From contig JAIRNJ010000208.1 in the NCBI GenBank assembly GCA_031258115.1, positions 1 through 39,257 on the forward strand: a DNA stretch of 39,257 nt, given 5' to 3'. Shown one piece after another: positions 1 to 9,269 of this stretch (position 1 is the stretch's first letter; the number at the start of each line of letters is the position of its first letter). Below the pieces are notes generated by a model. It had not been told where the DNA came from. It searched no databases and worked only from the letters and a program-made list of their open reading frames with translations. Position numbers and translations under genes: made by a program. Source of the stretch: Treponema sp. (GTDB taxonomy: Bacteria > Spirochaetota > Spirochaetia > Treponematales > Breznakiellaceae).

Positions 1-26
1 CGGTGGTTTGCGCCGCCAGCCGGTAT

Positions 27-42
27 CCCCCCCCCCCCCCCC
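27..42. repeat. 16-nt poly-C (poly-G on the minus strand) homopolymer just downstream of the rhamnosidase stop
   Basis: Direct read: cggtat followed by 16 C then tgatccta. Confidence 0.85.
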
Positions 43-47
43 TGATC

Positions 48-2708
48 CTAAGGGACATACGAAAACGAATACTCCCCCGAACCAAGTTCCGCGCGGGCCC
101 CGCCTTCGGCAGGACTGAATTCAATCCCGCCCATGGTTCCCGCTTTTGCCCCGGGCAGTATCAGGAGCGCAGTGGTATTGTGGGGCACCTTTACATTCAC
201 CTTCAACCCATTGTCCGATTTTTCCCAGCGTACCGAAAAGAGACCGTAGGCGGATTCATAGTTTGTTTCCGCCCAGGCAAGGGGGCCGCCGGGCAGGGGT
301 TTTATGAGAGCCTTCTTGAAGCCAACAGTATCACTGTCGGTGTCAAGACCGCCCACGGAACTGAAGATCCAGTCGCAGACCGCGCCGTATGCGTAATGGT
401 TGAAAGAATTCATATCGGCGCTCCACATGGTTCCATCGGGCTTGAGGCCGTCCCAGTGTTCCCAGATGGTGGTAGCCCCCTTGGTTACCTGGTAGAGCCA
501 ACTGGGGAAGTCTTCCTTGAACAGAAGTTCATAGGCCAGATCCGGCCTCCCGTTATCCGCCAGTACCCGGCAGGCAAAGGGGGTTCCCAGAAAACCTGTG
601 GTCAGGTGATTGGTGTTTTCCTTGAGGAGTTCCACCAGGGTATCCAGCGTCCTCTTGCGGGCATGGGGGGGACAAAGATCAAAGTAAAGTGAGAGTATGC
701 AGGCGGTCTGAGTCCGGGCGGCGATGCGGCCCCTGGGGCTAAAGAATTCCTCCCCGAACGAGGCAGCAATCTTCCGGTGAAGTTTTTCATACATTTCGGC
801 ATCTTCCTTTTTGCCCAGAAGGGCGGCGCTCTTTGACAGTAATTCTGTCGAATAGGCATAGAAGACGGTAGCGGAAAGATCGTTGGGGGTGGCGCCCAGA
901 TAACTTCCCTCTTTGGCATCCAGCGCAACCCAGTCGCCGAAATGGAAACCCGTATTGAAGAGCGTTCCGTCTTCGGCAACTCCCCGGATATAATCTACCC
1001 ACTTCTTCATGTTTGGGTACTGCTCTTCCAGGATGGCCCTGTCTCCAAAGTATCTGTACATAGTCCAGGGAATGATCACCTCCGCATCCGCCCATGCGGT
1101 TGCTCCGGCAGGTTCATCCTGTTTTGAATCCCCGTGCTGATAGTCCTTGAGCACGTTGGGTACCACATGAGGCACCCTGCCGTCGGGAAGCTGGGAAACC
1201 GCCACATCACGGAGCCACTTTCTGAAGAAGGGGGCCGCTTCCATAAGAAAACTTGCCGAACGGCAGAATATCTGCGCATCCCCCGTCCAGCCCAGCCGTT
1301 CATCCCTCTGGGGACAATCGGTGGGAATATCCACAAAATTATCCTTCATGCTCCATTCGGTATTGATCACAAAGCGGTTCAAAAGTTCGCTGGAAGATGT
1401 AAAACTTCCCGTGGGCCTCATGTCCGAATAGACCGCAATTGCTTCAAAACTGTTCATGTCGAGGTTTCCGGGCCACTCATCAACCGCAATGTAACGGAAA
1501 CCCTGAAAGGTAAAATGCGGACTGTAGCTTTCCTGCCCTTCACCCCGGAGGCTATACTCAATGGTCTGCCGGGCCTTCCTCAGGTTTTCGGTGTAAAAGT
1601 TGCCTTTTGCATCAAGAATCTCCGCATGGCGGATCTTTACCCTGTCGCCGGTCTTGCCGCTCACGGTAAAGCGTACATAGCCTGAAATATTCTGCCCAAA
1701 GTCGATAACCCGGTCTCCGCCGGGGGTGGTAAAGAGAGAGAGGGCCCTGAAATGTTCCTGTTCCTTAACGGGAAGCCCGTCTGCCGCCCTTAGCATGGAA
1801 ACGTCATTGCTCTCCATATATGCCGGTTTCCAGCCCTGCTCCGTAAAACCGGCTTCACTCCAGCCCCGCTCTTCCTTCCGCGCGTCATAGATTTCGCCGT
1901 GATAGATCTCCGAGTAAAGCACCGGGGCCTTGTTGCGTTTCCAGTTGCCGTCGCTGCAGACAAGCTCCACCGTATCATCTTCATACACTACCCGGAGCTG
2001 GGCGATAATGGCGGTGCGTGCGCCGAAACAGTTCCGGTTGCCTATCCAGCCGGCCATGTCTCCCTTGTACCATCCGGGGCCAACCATGAAGCCCAGCGCA
2101 TTGGGCCCCTGCTTAAGCGCGGCAGTCACATCAAAAGTCTGGAAGAGAATCCGGCTTCCATATTCGGTGAAGCCCGGCGTAAGCCTTTCATCCCCCACCC
2201 TTATCCCGTTGCACCATGCTTCGTAGATCCCCTTGGCGGATGCATATAAACGGGCGGACTTTATCTTTTTGGAGAGATTGAATTCCGTACGCAGCGCCGT
2301 CCCCTCGGAGACGGGTCCGGCATTTTCATCCTCAGCGCTGATAAACACCGCCTTCCATTCATCCTGTTTCAGCATGGAAACTTCAAACCATGCGCTTTCA
2401 CTCCAGGGACTCTCTTCGCCCAGATTATCCCAAATCTTTACCCGCCAGAATTTCTTCTCAAAGGACGCAAGACTCAAACCCTTGCAGGAAACAAACTGCG
2501 ATTCCCCCGAATCAATTTTCCCGGACTCCCAAAGTTCGGCATGAAAGTCTTCAAAGGAAGAGATCTGCAGACTATAGGCGCCCTGCAGAACGTTCTGTTT
2601 ATCCGACTCAATTTTCCAACCGAAACGGGGCGTCCCGGTGTGAAGCCCCAGCGGATTTTCGCGGTACTCGGTACGAAGCTGAACTGCCTTTATCATATAT
2701 GCCTCCAA
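48..2708 (-). CDS. alpha-L-rhamnosidase, GH78 family
   Basis: 886 aa ORF; core motif DNFVDIPTDCPQRDERLGWTGDAQIF...WLRDVAVSQLPDGRVPHVVPN and multi-domain layout typical of GH78. The start may be the internal Met (MIKAVQL) about 12 nt downstream. Confidence 0.9.
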   Translation of the reverse strand: MEAYMIKAVQLRTEYRENPLGLHTGTPRFGWKIESDKQNVLQGAYSLQISSFEDFHAELWESGKIDSGESQFVSCKGLSLASFEKKFWRVKIWDNLGEESPWSESAWFEVSMLKQDEWKAVFISAEDENAGPVSEGTALRTEFNLSKKIKSARLYASAKGIYEAWCNGIRVGDERLTPGFTEYGSRILFQTFDVTAALKQGPNALGFMVGPGWYKGDMAGWIGNRNCFGARTAIIAQLRVVYEDDTVELVCSDGNWKRNKAPVLYSEIYHGEIYDARKEERGWSEAGFTEQGWKPAYMESNDVSMLRAADGLPVKEQEHFRALSLFTTPGGDRVIDFGQNISGYVRFTVSGKTGDRVKIRHAEILDAKGNFYTENLRKARQTIEYSLRGEGQESYSPHFTFQGFRYIAVDEWPGNLDMNSFEAIAVYSDMRPTGSFTSSSELLNRFVINTEWSMKDNFVDIPTDCPQRDERLGWTGDAQIFCRSASFLMEAAPFFRKWLRDVAVSQLPDGRVPHVVPNVLKDYQHGDSKQDEPAGATAWADAEVIIPWTMYRYFGDRAILEEQYPNMKKWVDYIRGVAEDGTLFNTGFHFGDWVALDAKEGSYLGATPNDLSATVFYAYSTELLSKSAALLGKKEDAEMYEKLHRKIAASFGEEFFSPRGRIAARTQTACILSLYFDLCPPHARKRTLDTLVELLKENTNHLTTGFLGTPFACRVLADNGRPDLAYELLFKEDFPSWLYQVTKGATTIWEHWDGLKPDGTMWSADMNSFNHYAYGAVCDWIFSSVGGLDTDSDTVGFKKALIKPLPGGPLAWAETNYESAYGLFSVRWEKSDNGLKVNVKVPHNTTALLILPGAKAGTMGGIEFSPAEGGARAELGSGEYSFSYVP

Positions 2709-2885
2709 TTGATCTATTGAAAATCAAATTTTCATTATTGTAAATGGATAAAACAAAACCGGACAATGGAGTATGGAATAGAAGCCTCCTTTCGGCCTTT
2801 AGGTTCAATAATTCTACTGTCTGCAGGGGCTGCCATCAATCTTGACATTTATCGTATATTTTGTCAGGATTAAATACGAGGTTTT

Positions 2886-3710
2886 ATGAATATTTGGCAG
2901 GAAAACGCGGAACTGCGCTTTGGGGTTATTGACCGTTCCGACCGGCTTACACTTTCCTCCGCATTCGACTTTTTCCAGGAACTTGCTATTAGCCATGCCG
3001 AAGTCTTGGGCGTAGGCCGGGATTCCATGGCGAAGACGGGGCAGGTCTGGATTCTTTCCCGCATCTCCGTGCAGTTTGACAGGCGGCCCCGCTACGGCGA
3101 AAAGGTTGTTCTGCGAACCTGGCCCCGGGGAAGCGAGAAGCTTTTTGCGCTCCGGGATTACGATATCCGGGACGAAAAGGACATCCCCATTGTCCGGGGA
3201 CGGAGCGGCTGGCTCATCATAGACATTGAAAAACGGCGGCCCCTGCGGCCCCAGGCGATCATGACTGCCATGCCTCTCAACGAGGGGCTTGATGCTCTCA
3301 TCGACGGCGGCGCCGGTCTTTCCGTCAGGGCGGGTCTCTCCAAAGCCGCCGAACGGACAGCCCGTTATTCGGATATAGACTACAACGGCCACGTAAACAA
3401 TACCCGCTATATCCAGTGGATCCAGGATCTCATAGAATGTGAAACCCTGGAAAGGGCTTCCCGGATGCGGCTGGACATCAACTTTGTAAACGAAATAAGG
3501 CCGGGCGAAGTTACCGGTCTCTTTACCGGTCCCATTGAAGACAGCCCCGGGGTTCCTGCCCCCGGAGAGTGGCTTAAGGCCCTGCAGCAGGCCGAAGGCA
3601 AGGCGGAAAACCCTGTGGAACAGGCCCTGGCTATCGAAGGCCGCAAGGCCGGAACATCTTCCGAAGCCGCTCAGGTGAATTTCCGGGCTGAACTGCGGCT
3701 CCGGGGATAG
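2886..3710 (+). CDS. acyl-ACP thioesterase (FatA/FatB-like, double hot-dog)
   Basis: 274 aa; MNIWQENAELRFGVIDRSDRLTLSSAFDFFQELAISHAEVLGVG...WILSRISVQFDRRPRYGEKVVLRTWP and DYNGHVNNTRYIQWIQD. Confidence 0.85.
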   Translation: MNIWQENAELRFGVIDRSDRLTLSSAFDFFQELAISHAEVLGVGRDSMAKTGQVWILSRISVQFDRRPRYGEKVVLRTWPRGSEKLFALRDYDIRDEKDIPIVRGRSGWLIIDIEKRRPLRPQAIMTAMPLNEGLDALIDGGAGLSVRAGLSKAAERTARYSDIDYNGHVNNTRYIQWIQDLIECETLERASRMRLDINFVNEIRPGEVTGLFTGPIEDSPGVPAPGEWLKALQQAEGKAENPVEQALAIEGRKAGTSSEAAQVNFRAELRLRG

Positions 3711-3789
3711 ATGAACTTTTCCAAAATCTCAATGGTTTCGGGACAAGTCCGGTTTTTTCATTTTTTAACAAAATTTTAACAAAATATAT

Positions 3790-3818
3790 TTGACAAAATC
3801 TTCCGTTCATGATAGGTT
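3790..3818 (+). promoter_or_regulatory. possible sigma70-like promoter for the DeoR-led operon
   Basis: TTGACA (3790-3795), 17-nt spacer, weak -10 TAGGTT (3813-3818). Confidence 0.3.
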
Positions 3819-3830
3819 TTGAAAGTAAAA

Positions 3831-3846
3831 TGTTCGATTTTGAACA
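3831..3846. promoter_or_regulatory. candidate DeoR-family operator (inverted repeat)
   Basis: TGTTC-GATTTT-GAACA perfect inverted repeat, about 30 nt upstream of the regulator start. Confidence 0.45.
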
Positions 3847-3876
3847 CTATATGGGAGAAAAGGAACATGGCTTGCC

Positions 3877-4653
3877 ATGAATGAAAGACAGCAGGAGATT
3901 TTGAACATTCTCAAAGGCCATGGCTTTGCCTCGGTTGGCGGACTCTCCAGCCATTTTGATGTTTCGGAGATGACCATACGCCGGGATCTGCAGATCCTGG
4001 AGGAAAACAGCTCCGCCCGCCGGGTACACGGCGGGGTAGTCTCCGCGATAAGCCTGGGACAGGAACCGGTTTTTGACGAACGGGCAGCAAGCCTTGTGGA
4101 GGAGAAAAAGATCATTGCGGATCTGGCATCTGAAATTGTAAGGGATAACAGTGTTATTGCGCTGGATACCGGCTCTACCGCACTGGCTCTGATACAACGG
4201 CTCACTTCAAAAAATAACCTTACCATCATTACTACCAATATCCATATCATGCTGGTGTGCCTGCAGCACCCGAACCTGAAGGTAATCGTTCCGGGAGGGG
4301 TTCTGCGTCCCTATGAAGGGTCGCTGGCGGGGGCAAGCACGGTGGAATTTCTCTCTGCCTGCCATGTGGATCAGTTTTTTATGGGAGTCGGCGGGATTGA
4401 TGCCAAGGCCGGGGTTACCGAGTACAGTCTGGAGGATATTGCGGTCAAGCGGGCGCTGGCCGCCAATGCCCGGCAGGTTATCATACTGGCGGACTCAAGC
4501 AAATTCGGCAAAGTTACCTTCGCTTCGATCTGTCCCCTTGATGAAATCGACATGGTGATAAGTAATGAGGCTCCCGACAAGAATTATGCCAAAATCTTTG
4601 ACCGGATCAATATTCCGGTAATATGTCCCCAGGGGATAAGCAAGGCCGGATAA
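3877..4653 (+). CDS. DeoR family transcriptional regulator
   Basis: 258 aa; MNERQQEILNILKGHGFASVGGLSSHFDVSEMTIRRDLQILEENSSARRVHGGVV HTH plus DeoRC sensor (DTGSTALALIQRL, GVGGIDAKAGVTEYSLEDIAVKRAL). Confidence 0.93.
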   Translation: MNERQQEILNILKGHGFASVGGLSSHFDVSEMTIRRDLQILEENSSARRVHGGVVSAISLGQEPVFDERAASLVEEKKIIADLASEIVRDNSVIALDTGSTALALIQRLTSKNNLTIITTNIHIMLVCLQHPNLKVIVPGGVLRPYEGSLAGASTVEFLSACHVDQFFMGVGGIDAKAGVTEYSLEDIAVKRALAANARQVIILADSSKFGKVTFASICPLDEIDMVISNEAPDKNYAKIFDRINIPVICPQGISKAG

Positions 4654-4669
4654 AAAGGAGTACATGTAA

Positions 4670-5482
4670 ATGAGTAAGGGCTGGATAAAAAAAAGTTTCG
4701 GCACGGCAAAACCGGTCATAGCAATGTGTCATTTCGATGCGCTGCCGGGGGATCCCAAATATGATATGAAGAAAGGGCTTGGCTGGGTTATTGACCGGGC
4801 CCGGAAAAATCTTGCGGCCCTGCAAAAGGGCGGCGTTGATGCGGTGATGTTTTCCAATGAGTTCAGCCTTCCCTACCTTACCAAGGTGGAACCCATAACA
4901 CAAACCGTAATGGCCCGGATCATCGGAGAACTCAGGCAGGAGATTCATGTGCCCTACGGAGTGAATGTGCTTTGGGATGCCGGAGCAAGTGTGGAACTGG
5001 CTGTAGCGGTTGGCGCATCTTTTGTCAGGGAAATTTTTACCGGAGTGTACGCCAGTGATTTCGGCCTGTGGAACACCAACTACGGAGCGGTGGCCCGGCT
5101 GCGGAGCCGTCTGGGGGCAGGGGATGTCAGGCTGATGTTCAACATACTCCCCGAAGCAAGCACCTACCTTGGTCAGCGGAGTCTTGCGGATATTGCCAAA
5201 ACTACGGTATTTAACGGAGAACCCGACATGATCTGTGTTTCCGGGATGAAGGCAGGGGCCGTAACCTCAACAGAAGCACTGCGGGAGGTGGTAAAGGCCG
5301 TCCCCGGTACGCCGGTGTTTGCCAATACCGGTGTCAACATTAAAAATGCGGCCGAACAGCTTTCCATTGCCGACGGGGCGGTTATCGGCAGTACTTTCAA
5401 AAAGAACAATGATTTCTTTGACATGGTAGATCAGGAAAAGGTAGCTCGATTAATGGATGCCGTCCGGGCAGCCAGAAAATAG
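4670..5482 (+). CDS. BtpA/SgcQ family TIM-barrel protein
   Basis: 270 aa; KPVIAMCHFDALPGDPKYD...GVDAVMFSNEFSLPY...VPYGVNVLWDAGASVELAVAVGASFVREIFTGVYASDFG...PVFANTGVNIKNAAEQLSIADGAVIGSTFKK. Confidence 0.85.
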   Translation: MSKGWIKKSFGTAKPVIAMCHFDALPGDPKYDMKKGLGWVIDRARKNLAALQKGGVDAVMFSNEFSLPYLTKVEPITQTVMARIIGELRQEIHVPYGVNVLWDAGASVELAVAVGASFVREIFTGVYASDFGLWNTNYGAVARLRSRLGAGDVRLMFNILPEASTYLGQRSLADIAKTTVFNGEPDMICVSGMKAGAVTSTEALREVVKAVPGTPVFANTGVNIKNAAEQLSIADGAVIGSTFKKNNDFFDMVDQEKVARLMDAVRAARK

Positions 5483-5498
5483 AGAAAGGAGTGTAAAG

Positions 5499-6557
5499 AT
5501 GAAGAAAATTGCGCTGGCCGTAATTCTCGTCACGGCTCTTGCCGCCGCAGTATTTGCAGGGGGCAAGAAGGATAATCAGGCAAAGGCTGGAGAGAAAAAG
5601 ATCACTGTAGCAGTGGTTATGCCAAGCCCCCTGGGGGATCGTTCTTTTGTTGACAGTGCGGCGGCAGGGGTACGCCGGGCGAATGCGGAACTTCCCGTTC
5701 AGGCGGATATTATCGAAACCCAGGGGGTTCATGAACATGAAACCGCCATGAGGAGCGCCATCAACAAGGGCTATGATCTCATTCTGGGGGTCGGCCTTGA
5801 TACCCAGATGATGCTGGATCTGGCTACCGAGTATCCCGATCAGATGTTTGGTTCCCCTTCAGAACTCTTTGCGGACAATCTGCCGCCCAACCTGGCCTCC
5901 CTGCTCATCAACGTGAACAAGTCCAGTTTTCTTGCCGGGCTTGCGGTCGGTTCTCTTACCAAAACCGGTAAAGTCGGCGCGGTTTGCGGCGGTGATGCCC
6001 CCGGGATCAACCAGTTCTTCTACGGTTTCAAGCAGGGAGTTCTGGTAAACCGGCCTGATGCCAAGGTTTATGTCAACTACCTGGGTTTTGATTTCTCCAA
6101 CCCGACTCTGGGCAAGGAGAGCGCCATCGCCCTTTACGATGAAGGCTGTGATGTGATCTACCAGGTGGCCGGGCTTTCCGGTGAAGGGGTTCTGGCCGCG
6201 GCGGCGGAACGGAAACTCTACGCTATCGGTGTTGATAATGTTCAGGACAGTTTTTATCCCGGCAGCATTATCCTGAGCGTAATCAAGCGGGTAGATAACA
6301 GTACCTACAGCCTTATTCAGGATTATGTAAACGGCGCCTATAAAGGCGGTTTCCGTACCCTGGATCTTGAAGACGGAGCTACAGGCATTTCCTGGGACAC
6401 CGGGGCCGATGATTTTGCAAAGAACGGCCCTGCCGACATGACGGCAAAACTGCCGGCCGTCAAGACCCAGATCGAAGATTACCGGAAACGGATTCTTTCC
6501 GGTGAGTACAAGGTCTACGATGCCCTGAAAGAACCCCTGTGGGATAATCTGAAATAG
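5499..6557 (+). CDS. BMP/PnrA-like ABC transporter substrate-binding protein
   Basis: ATG at 5499 after an AGAAAGGAG RBS; signal peptide MKKIALAVILVTALAAAVFAGGKKD; BMP-like features (GDRSFVDSAAAGVRRA, GVGLDTQMMLDLATEYPDQMF, GVDNVQDSFYPGSIILSVIKRVDNSTY). Confidence 0.85.
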   Translation: MKKIALAVILVTALAAAVFAGGKKDNQAKAGEKKITVAVVMPSPLGDRSFVDSAAAGVRRANAELPVQADIIETQGVHEHETAMRSAINKGYDLILGVGLDTQMMLDLATEYPDQMFGSPSELFADNLPPNLASLLINVNKSSFLAGLAVGSLTKTGKVGAVCGGDAPGINQFFYGFKQGVLVNRPDAKVYVNYLGFDFSNPTLGKESAIALYDEGCDVIYQVAGLSGEGVLAAAAERKLYAIGVDNVQDSFYPGSIILSVIKRVDNSTYSLIQDYVNGAYKGGFRTLDLEDGATGISWDTGADDFAKNGPADMTAKLPAVKTQIEDYRKRILSGEYKVYDALKEPLWDNLK

Positions 6558-6589
6558 TTTAGCGCAGTAGTTTATGATGAATTCGAGAG

Positions 6590-6650
6590 CCGGATTTCCA
6601 TGCGGAGATCCGGTTTCTCCTCCATGGAGACGCATGAAACGAAGTTTCAT
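6590..6650 (+). promoter_or_regulatory. cluster of intergenic hairpins between the binding-protein and ATPase genes
   Basis: CCGGAT(6590-6595)/ATCCGG(6608-6613); TCTCC(6616-6620)/GGAGA(6626-6630); ATGAAAC(6634-6640)-GAA-GTTTCAT(6644-6650). Confidence 0.55.
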
Positions 6651-6673
6651 TGGTTGAATTTTTGAGGTTATCT

Positions 6674-8197
6674 ATGGATACCATGGTAGAATTCCGCGGC
6701 ATTAACCGTTACTATCCCTCAACCGCGGTGCAGGCAAATGATCATGTGTCTTTTTCTGTAAAGGCGGGGGAGGTACATGCCATCTGCGGGGAAAACGGGG
6801 CGGGAAAATCGACCCTGATGAATATCCTCTTCGGGCTCGAAAAGCCTGATTCCGGGGAGATTCTAATTAATGACAGGCCGGTTGCTTTCAAGTCTCCTTC
6901 CGATGCCATTGCCAATGGTATCGGCATGGTACATCAGCACTTCAAGACAGTAAATTCATTTACCGTAACAGAAAATATACTCCTGGGTATCGAAAAAAAC
7001 CGTTATGGTTTTTTGAACCATAAAGAAGAAATTGCCTTTGTTAAAGAACTTCAAAAAAAATACGGTCTTCCCATAAACCCTTCTGCCGTCGCAGGAAGTC
7101 TTCCTGTCGGCCTCCTCCAGCGGCTGGAAATTCTAAAAATGCTGGCCCGCGAGATAAGTATACTGATCCTCGATGAACCTACCGCAGTCCTTACTCCGCA
7201 GGAAGTAAAACCTTTTCTGGAAACCCTGAGACAGCTTACAAAGAGGGGAGTTACCATTTTCTTTATCTCCCACAAACTTCAGGAAGTTCTTGAAGTGGCA
7301 GACCGCATTACGGTAATGAAGAAGGGAAAGGTGGTCGCCACCAGAAACGCTGAAGAGACCAATGCAAAAGATCTTGCCGAGATGATGGTAGGCCGGGAAA
7401 TTGTGTTCAGGATCAACAAGACTGCCGCAAGGCCCGGGGAACCGGTACTGGAAGTGCAAGGTCTTACCGTTAAAAACAGGCTGGGAGTAAAGGCCTTAAA
7501 GGATATTTCCTTTACGCTCCGCGCCGGAGAAATTTTGGGCATTGCAGGGGTCAGCGGCAATGGTCAGGACGCCCTGGTTTCGGGGATCGCGGGCCTTATG
7601 CCGGTGAGTGAAGGAAAGATCAGGCTTAAAGGTGAAGATATAACAGGACTTGATGTCCGGGGCAGAAGATTGCGGGGCCTTGCCCATGTACCGGAAGACC
7701 GTATCCACATGGGTCTTAATCCTGCCGCCACAATAGCGGAGAATACGATGCTCGGTTTCCAGCGGAAGAGCGAATTCCGCAAAGGAATAATGATTAATAC
7801 ATCGGCCTGCAATGCCTGGGCCGAAAAGATAATTGCCGATTATTCGGTATACGGCGCCGCGGCCGGCGGCCCTGTAGCAAAACTTTCCGGCGGAAACATG
7901 CAGAAGATCGTTTTGGGCAGGGAAGTTTCCTCCAATCCGGTACTTCTGGTTGTGAACCAGCCCACACGGGGTCTTGATGTGGGGAGCATAGAATTTGTTC
8001 ACCAGATGCTTCTCGATCACCGGGACAGGGGCGTAGCAATACTGCTGGTATCGGTAGAGCTGGAAGAAATTATAGCCCTAAGCGACCGGGTAGAGGTTCT
8101 GCTCGGCGGCTCCTTCCAGGGAGAACTTACAGGCGATGAGATTAACGAAAAAAACATCGGGCTTCTTATGACCAGGGGGCAGTACCGTGAACCATGA
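6674..8197 (+). CDS. ABC transporter ATP-binding protein, two fused nucleotide-binding domains (nucleoside/sugar importer type)
   Basis: Walker A GENGAGKSTLMNILFG, Walker B ILILDEPTAVLTP, second domain LSGGNMQKIVLGREVSSNPVLLVVNQPTRGLDVGSIEFVH. ORF opens at 6650; likely starts MDTMVEF at 6674 or MVEF at 6683. Confidence 0.92.
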   Translation: MDTMVEFRGINRYYPSTAVQANDHVSFSVKAGEVHAICGENGAGKSTLMNILFGLEKPDSGEILINDRPVAFKSPSDAIANGIGMVHQHFKTVNSFTVTENILLGIEKNRYGFLNHKEEIAFVKELQKKYGLPINPSAVAGSLPVGLLQRLEILKMLAREISILILDEPTAVLTPQEVKPFLETLRQLTKRGVTIFFISHKLQEVLEVADRITVMKKGKVVATRNAEETNAKDLAEMMVGREIVFRINKTAARPGEPVLEVQGLTVKNRLGVKALKDISFTLRAGEILGIAGVSGNGQDALVSGIAGLMPVSEGKIRLKGEDITGLDVRGRRLRGLAHVPEDRIHMGLNPAATIAENTMLGFQRKSEFRKGIMINTSACNAWAEKIIADYSVYGAAAGGPVAKLSGGNMQKIVLGREVSSNPVLLVVNQPTRGLDVGSIEFVHQMLLDHRDRGVAILLVSVELEEIIALSDRVEVLLGGSFQGELTGDEINEKNIGLLMTRGQYREP

Positions 8198-9269
8198 CCG
8201 CAGACAACTATTGCTTTCCGCCCTCATTCCCCTTACGGCGATATTTCTGGGAATTTTTTGCGCATCCCTGCTTATCGCCATCACCAAAGTTTCGCCGTTT
8301 TCAGCCTTTAGAGTTCTTTTTGGAAGCGGTTTTGGGGTATCGGGAAAAGTATGGCCCCTGTTCATCACCCTGGCCAATTCAACACCCCTCATTCTGAACG
8401 GCCTTGCCGCCATGCTCGGCTTCAGGGTAGGAGTTTTCAGCATCGCCCAGGAAGGCCAGTATGTAGCGGGAGCCATTGTTGCCGCCTGGCTTGGAGCCTC
8501 CCTCCATCTGCCCGCTCCGGTACTCATCCCCCTTATACTTATACTGTCAATGCTGGCAGGAGGTATTTACGGGATAATCCCGGGTATTCTCAAAGTAAAA
8601 CTCGGGGTAAACGAGATCATATCCTCGATCATGCTCAACAGTATCGCTGTTTTGGTACTTGAATACATGGTGGCATTCCCCCTTCGGGCGGATGCGGGAC
8701 AGAAGGCCCAGTCCGCCGTGATCCCCCAGTCTCTCTGGCTCTTCCAGTTTGTCCGCGGTTCCCGTTGGGGCATTGCCTTTATGATCGCTATTGTCTGTGC
8801 AGTATTGGTGTATTTTTATGTGTGGCGCAGTCCTGCAGGTTATGAACTGCGCATGGTAGGCGAAGCTCCCGGTTTTGCCCGCTATGGAGGTATCAAATCC
8901 GATAGAGTAATATTGAAAACCATCGTCATGGGCGCCATGCTGGCCGGTCTTGCGGGAAGTCTTGAAATTTTGGGAAACTATCACCGGATCATGACAGGCT
9001 TCTCCTCCGGCCTGGGATTCGACGGATTATCCGTAGCTCTTCTCGGCGGTTCCCACCCCATGGGCGTAGTAATTGTGGCATTCATTCTTGCGGGGATACG
9101 GCAAGGAGCCCAGCTTGGGCTGCAGATCAGCCTTCAGATCCCCCGGGAACTGGGAGGGGTACTCATCGCCCTCATCATCCTCTTTGTAGCGGCGCAGAAT
9201 ATCTACCGGCCTCTTCTGGAAAAACTTGTAAATTGTCTTACAGGCAAAAAGAAGGAGACCTCATCATGA
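8187..9269 (+). CDS. ABC transporter permease (nucleoside-type BMP system)
   Basis: 360 aa multi-TM; GTG start overlapping the ATPase stop; LANSTPLILNGLAAMLGFRVGVFSIAQEGQYVAGAIVAAWLG. Confidence 0.88.
   Translation: MNHDRRQLLLSALIPLTAIFLGIFCASLLIAITKVSPFSAFRVLFGSGFGVSGKVWPLFITLANSTPLILNGLAAMLGFRVGVFSIAQEGQYVAGAIVAAWLGASLHLPAPVLIPLILILSMLAGGIYGIIPGILKVKLGVNEIISSIMLNSIAVLVLEYMVAFPLRADAGQKAQSAVIPQSLWLFQFVRGSRWGIAFMIAIVCAVLVYFYVWRSPAGYELRMVGEAPGFARYGGIKSDRVILKTIVMGAMLAGLAGSLEILGNYHRIMTGFSSGLGFDGLSVALLGGSHPMGVVIVAFILAGIRQGAQLGLQISLQIPRELGGVLIALIILFVAAQNIYRPLLEKLVNCLTGKKKETSS

Noticed and set aside
3-692. 229-aa plus-strand ORF at the left edge
   Set aside because: Antisense to the GH78 rhamnosidase; Pro run comes from the poly-C tract.
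2841-2880. sigma70 promoter upstream of the acyl-ACP thioesterase
   Set aside because: TTGACA is present, but no acceptable -10 hexamer at 16-18 nt spacing.
3741-3765. terminator after the acyl-ACP thioesterase
   Set aside because: GGAC-AA-GTCC stem has an implausibly short loop; the T-run alone is not sufficient.
5859-6650. 263-aa minus-strand ORF
   Set aside because: Antisense to the BMP binding-protein gene, no motif or convincing RBS.
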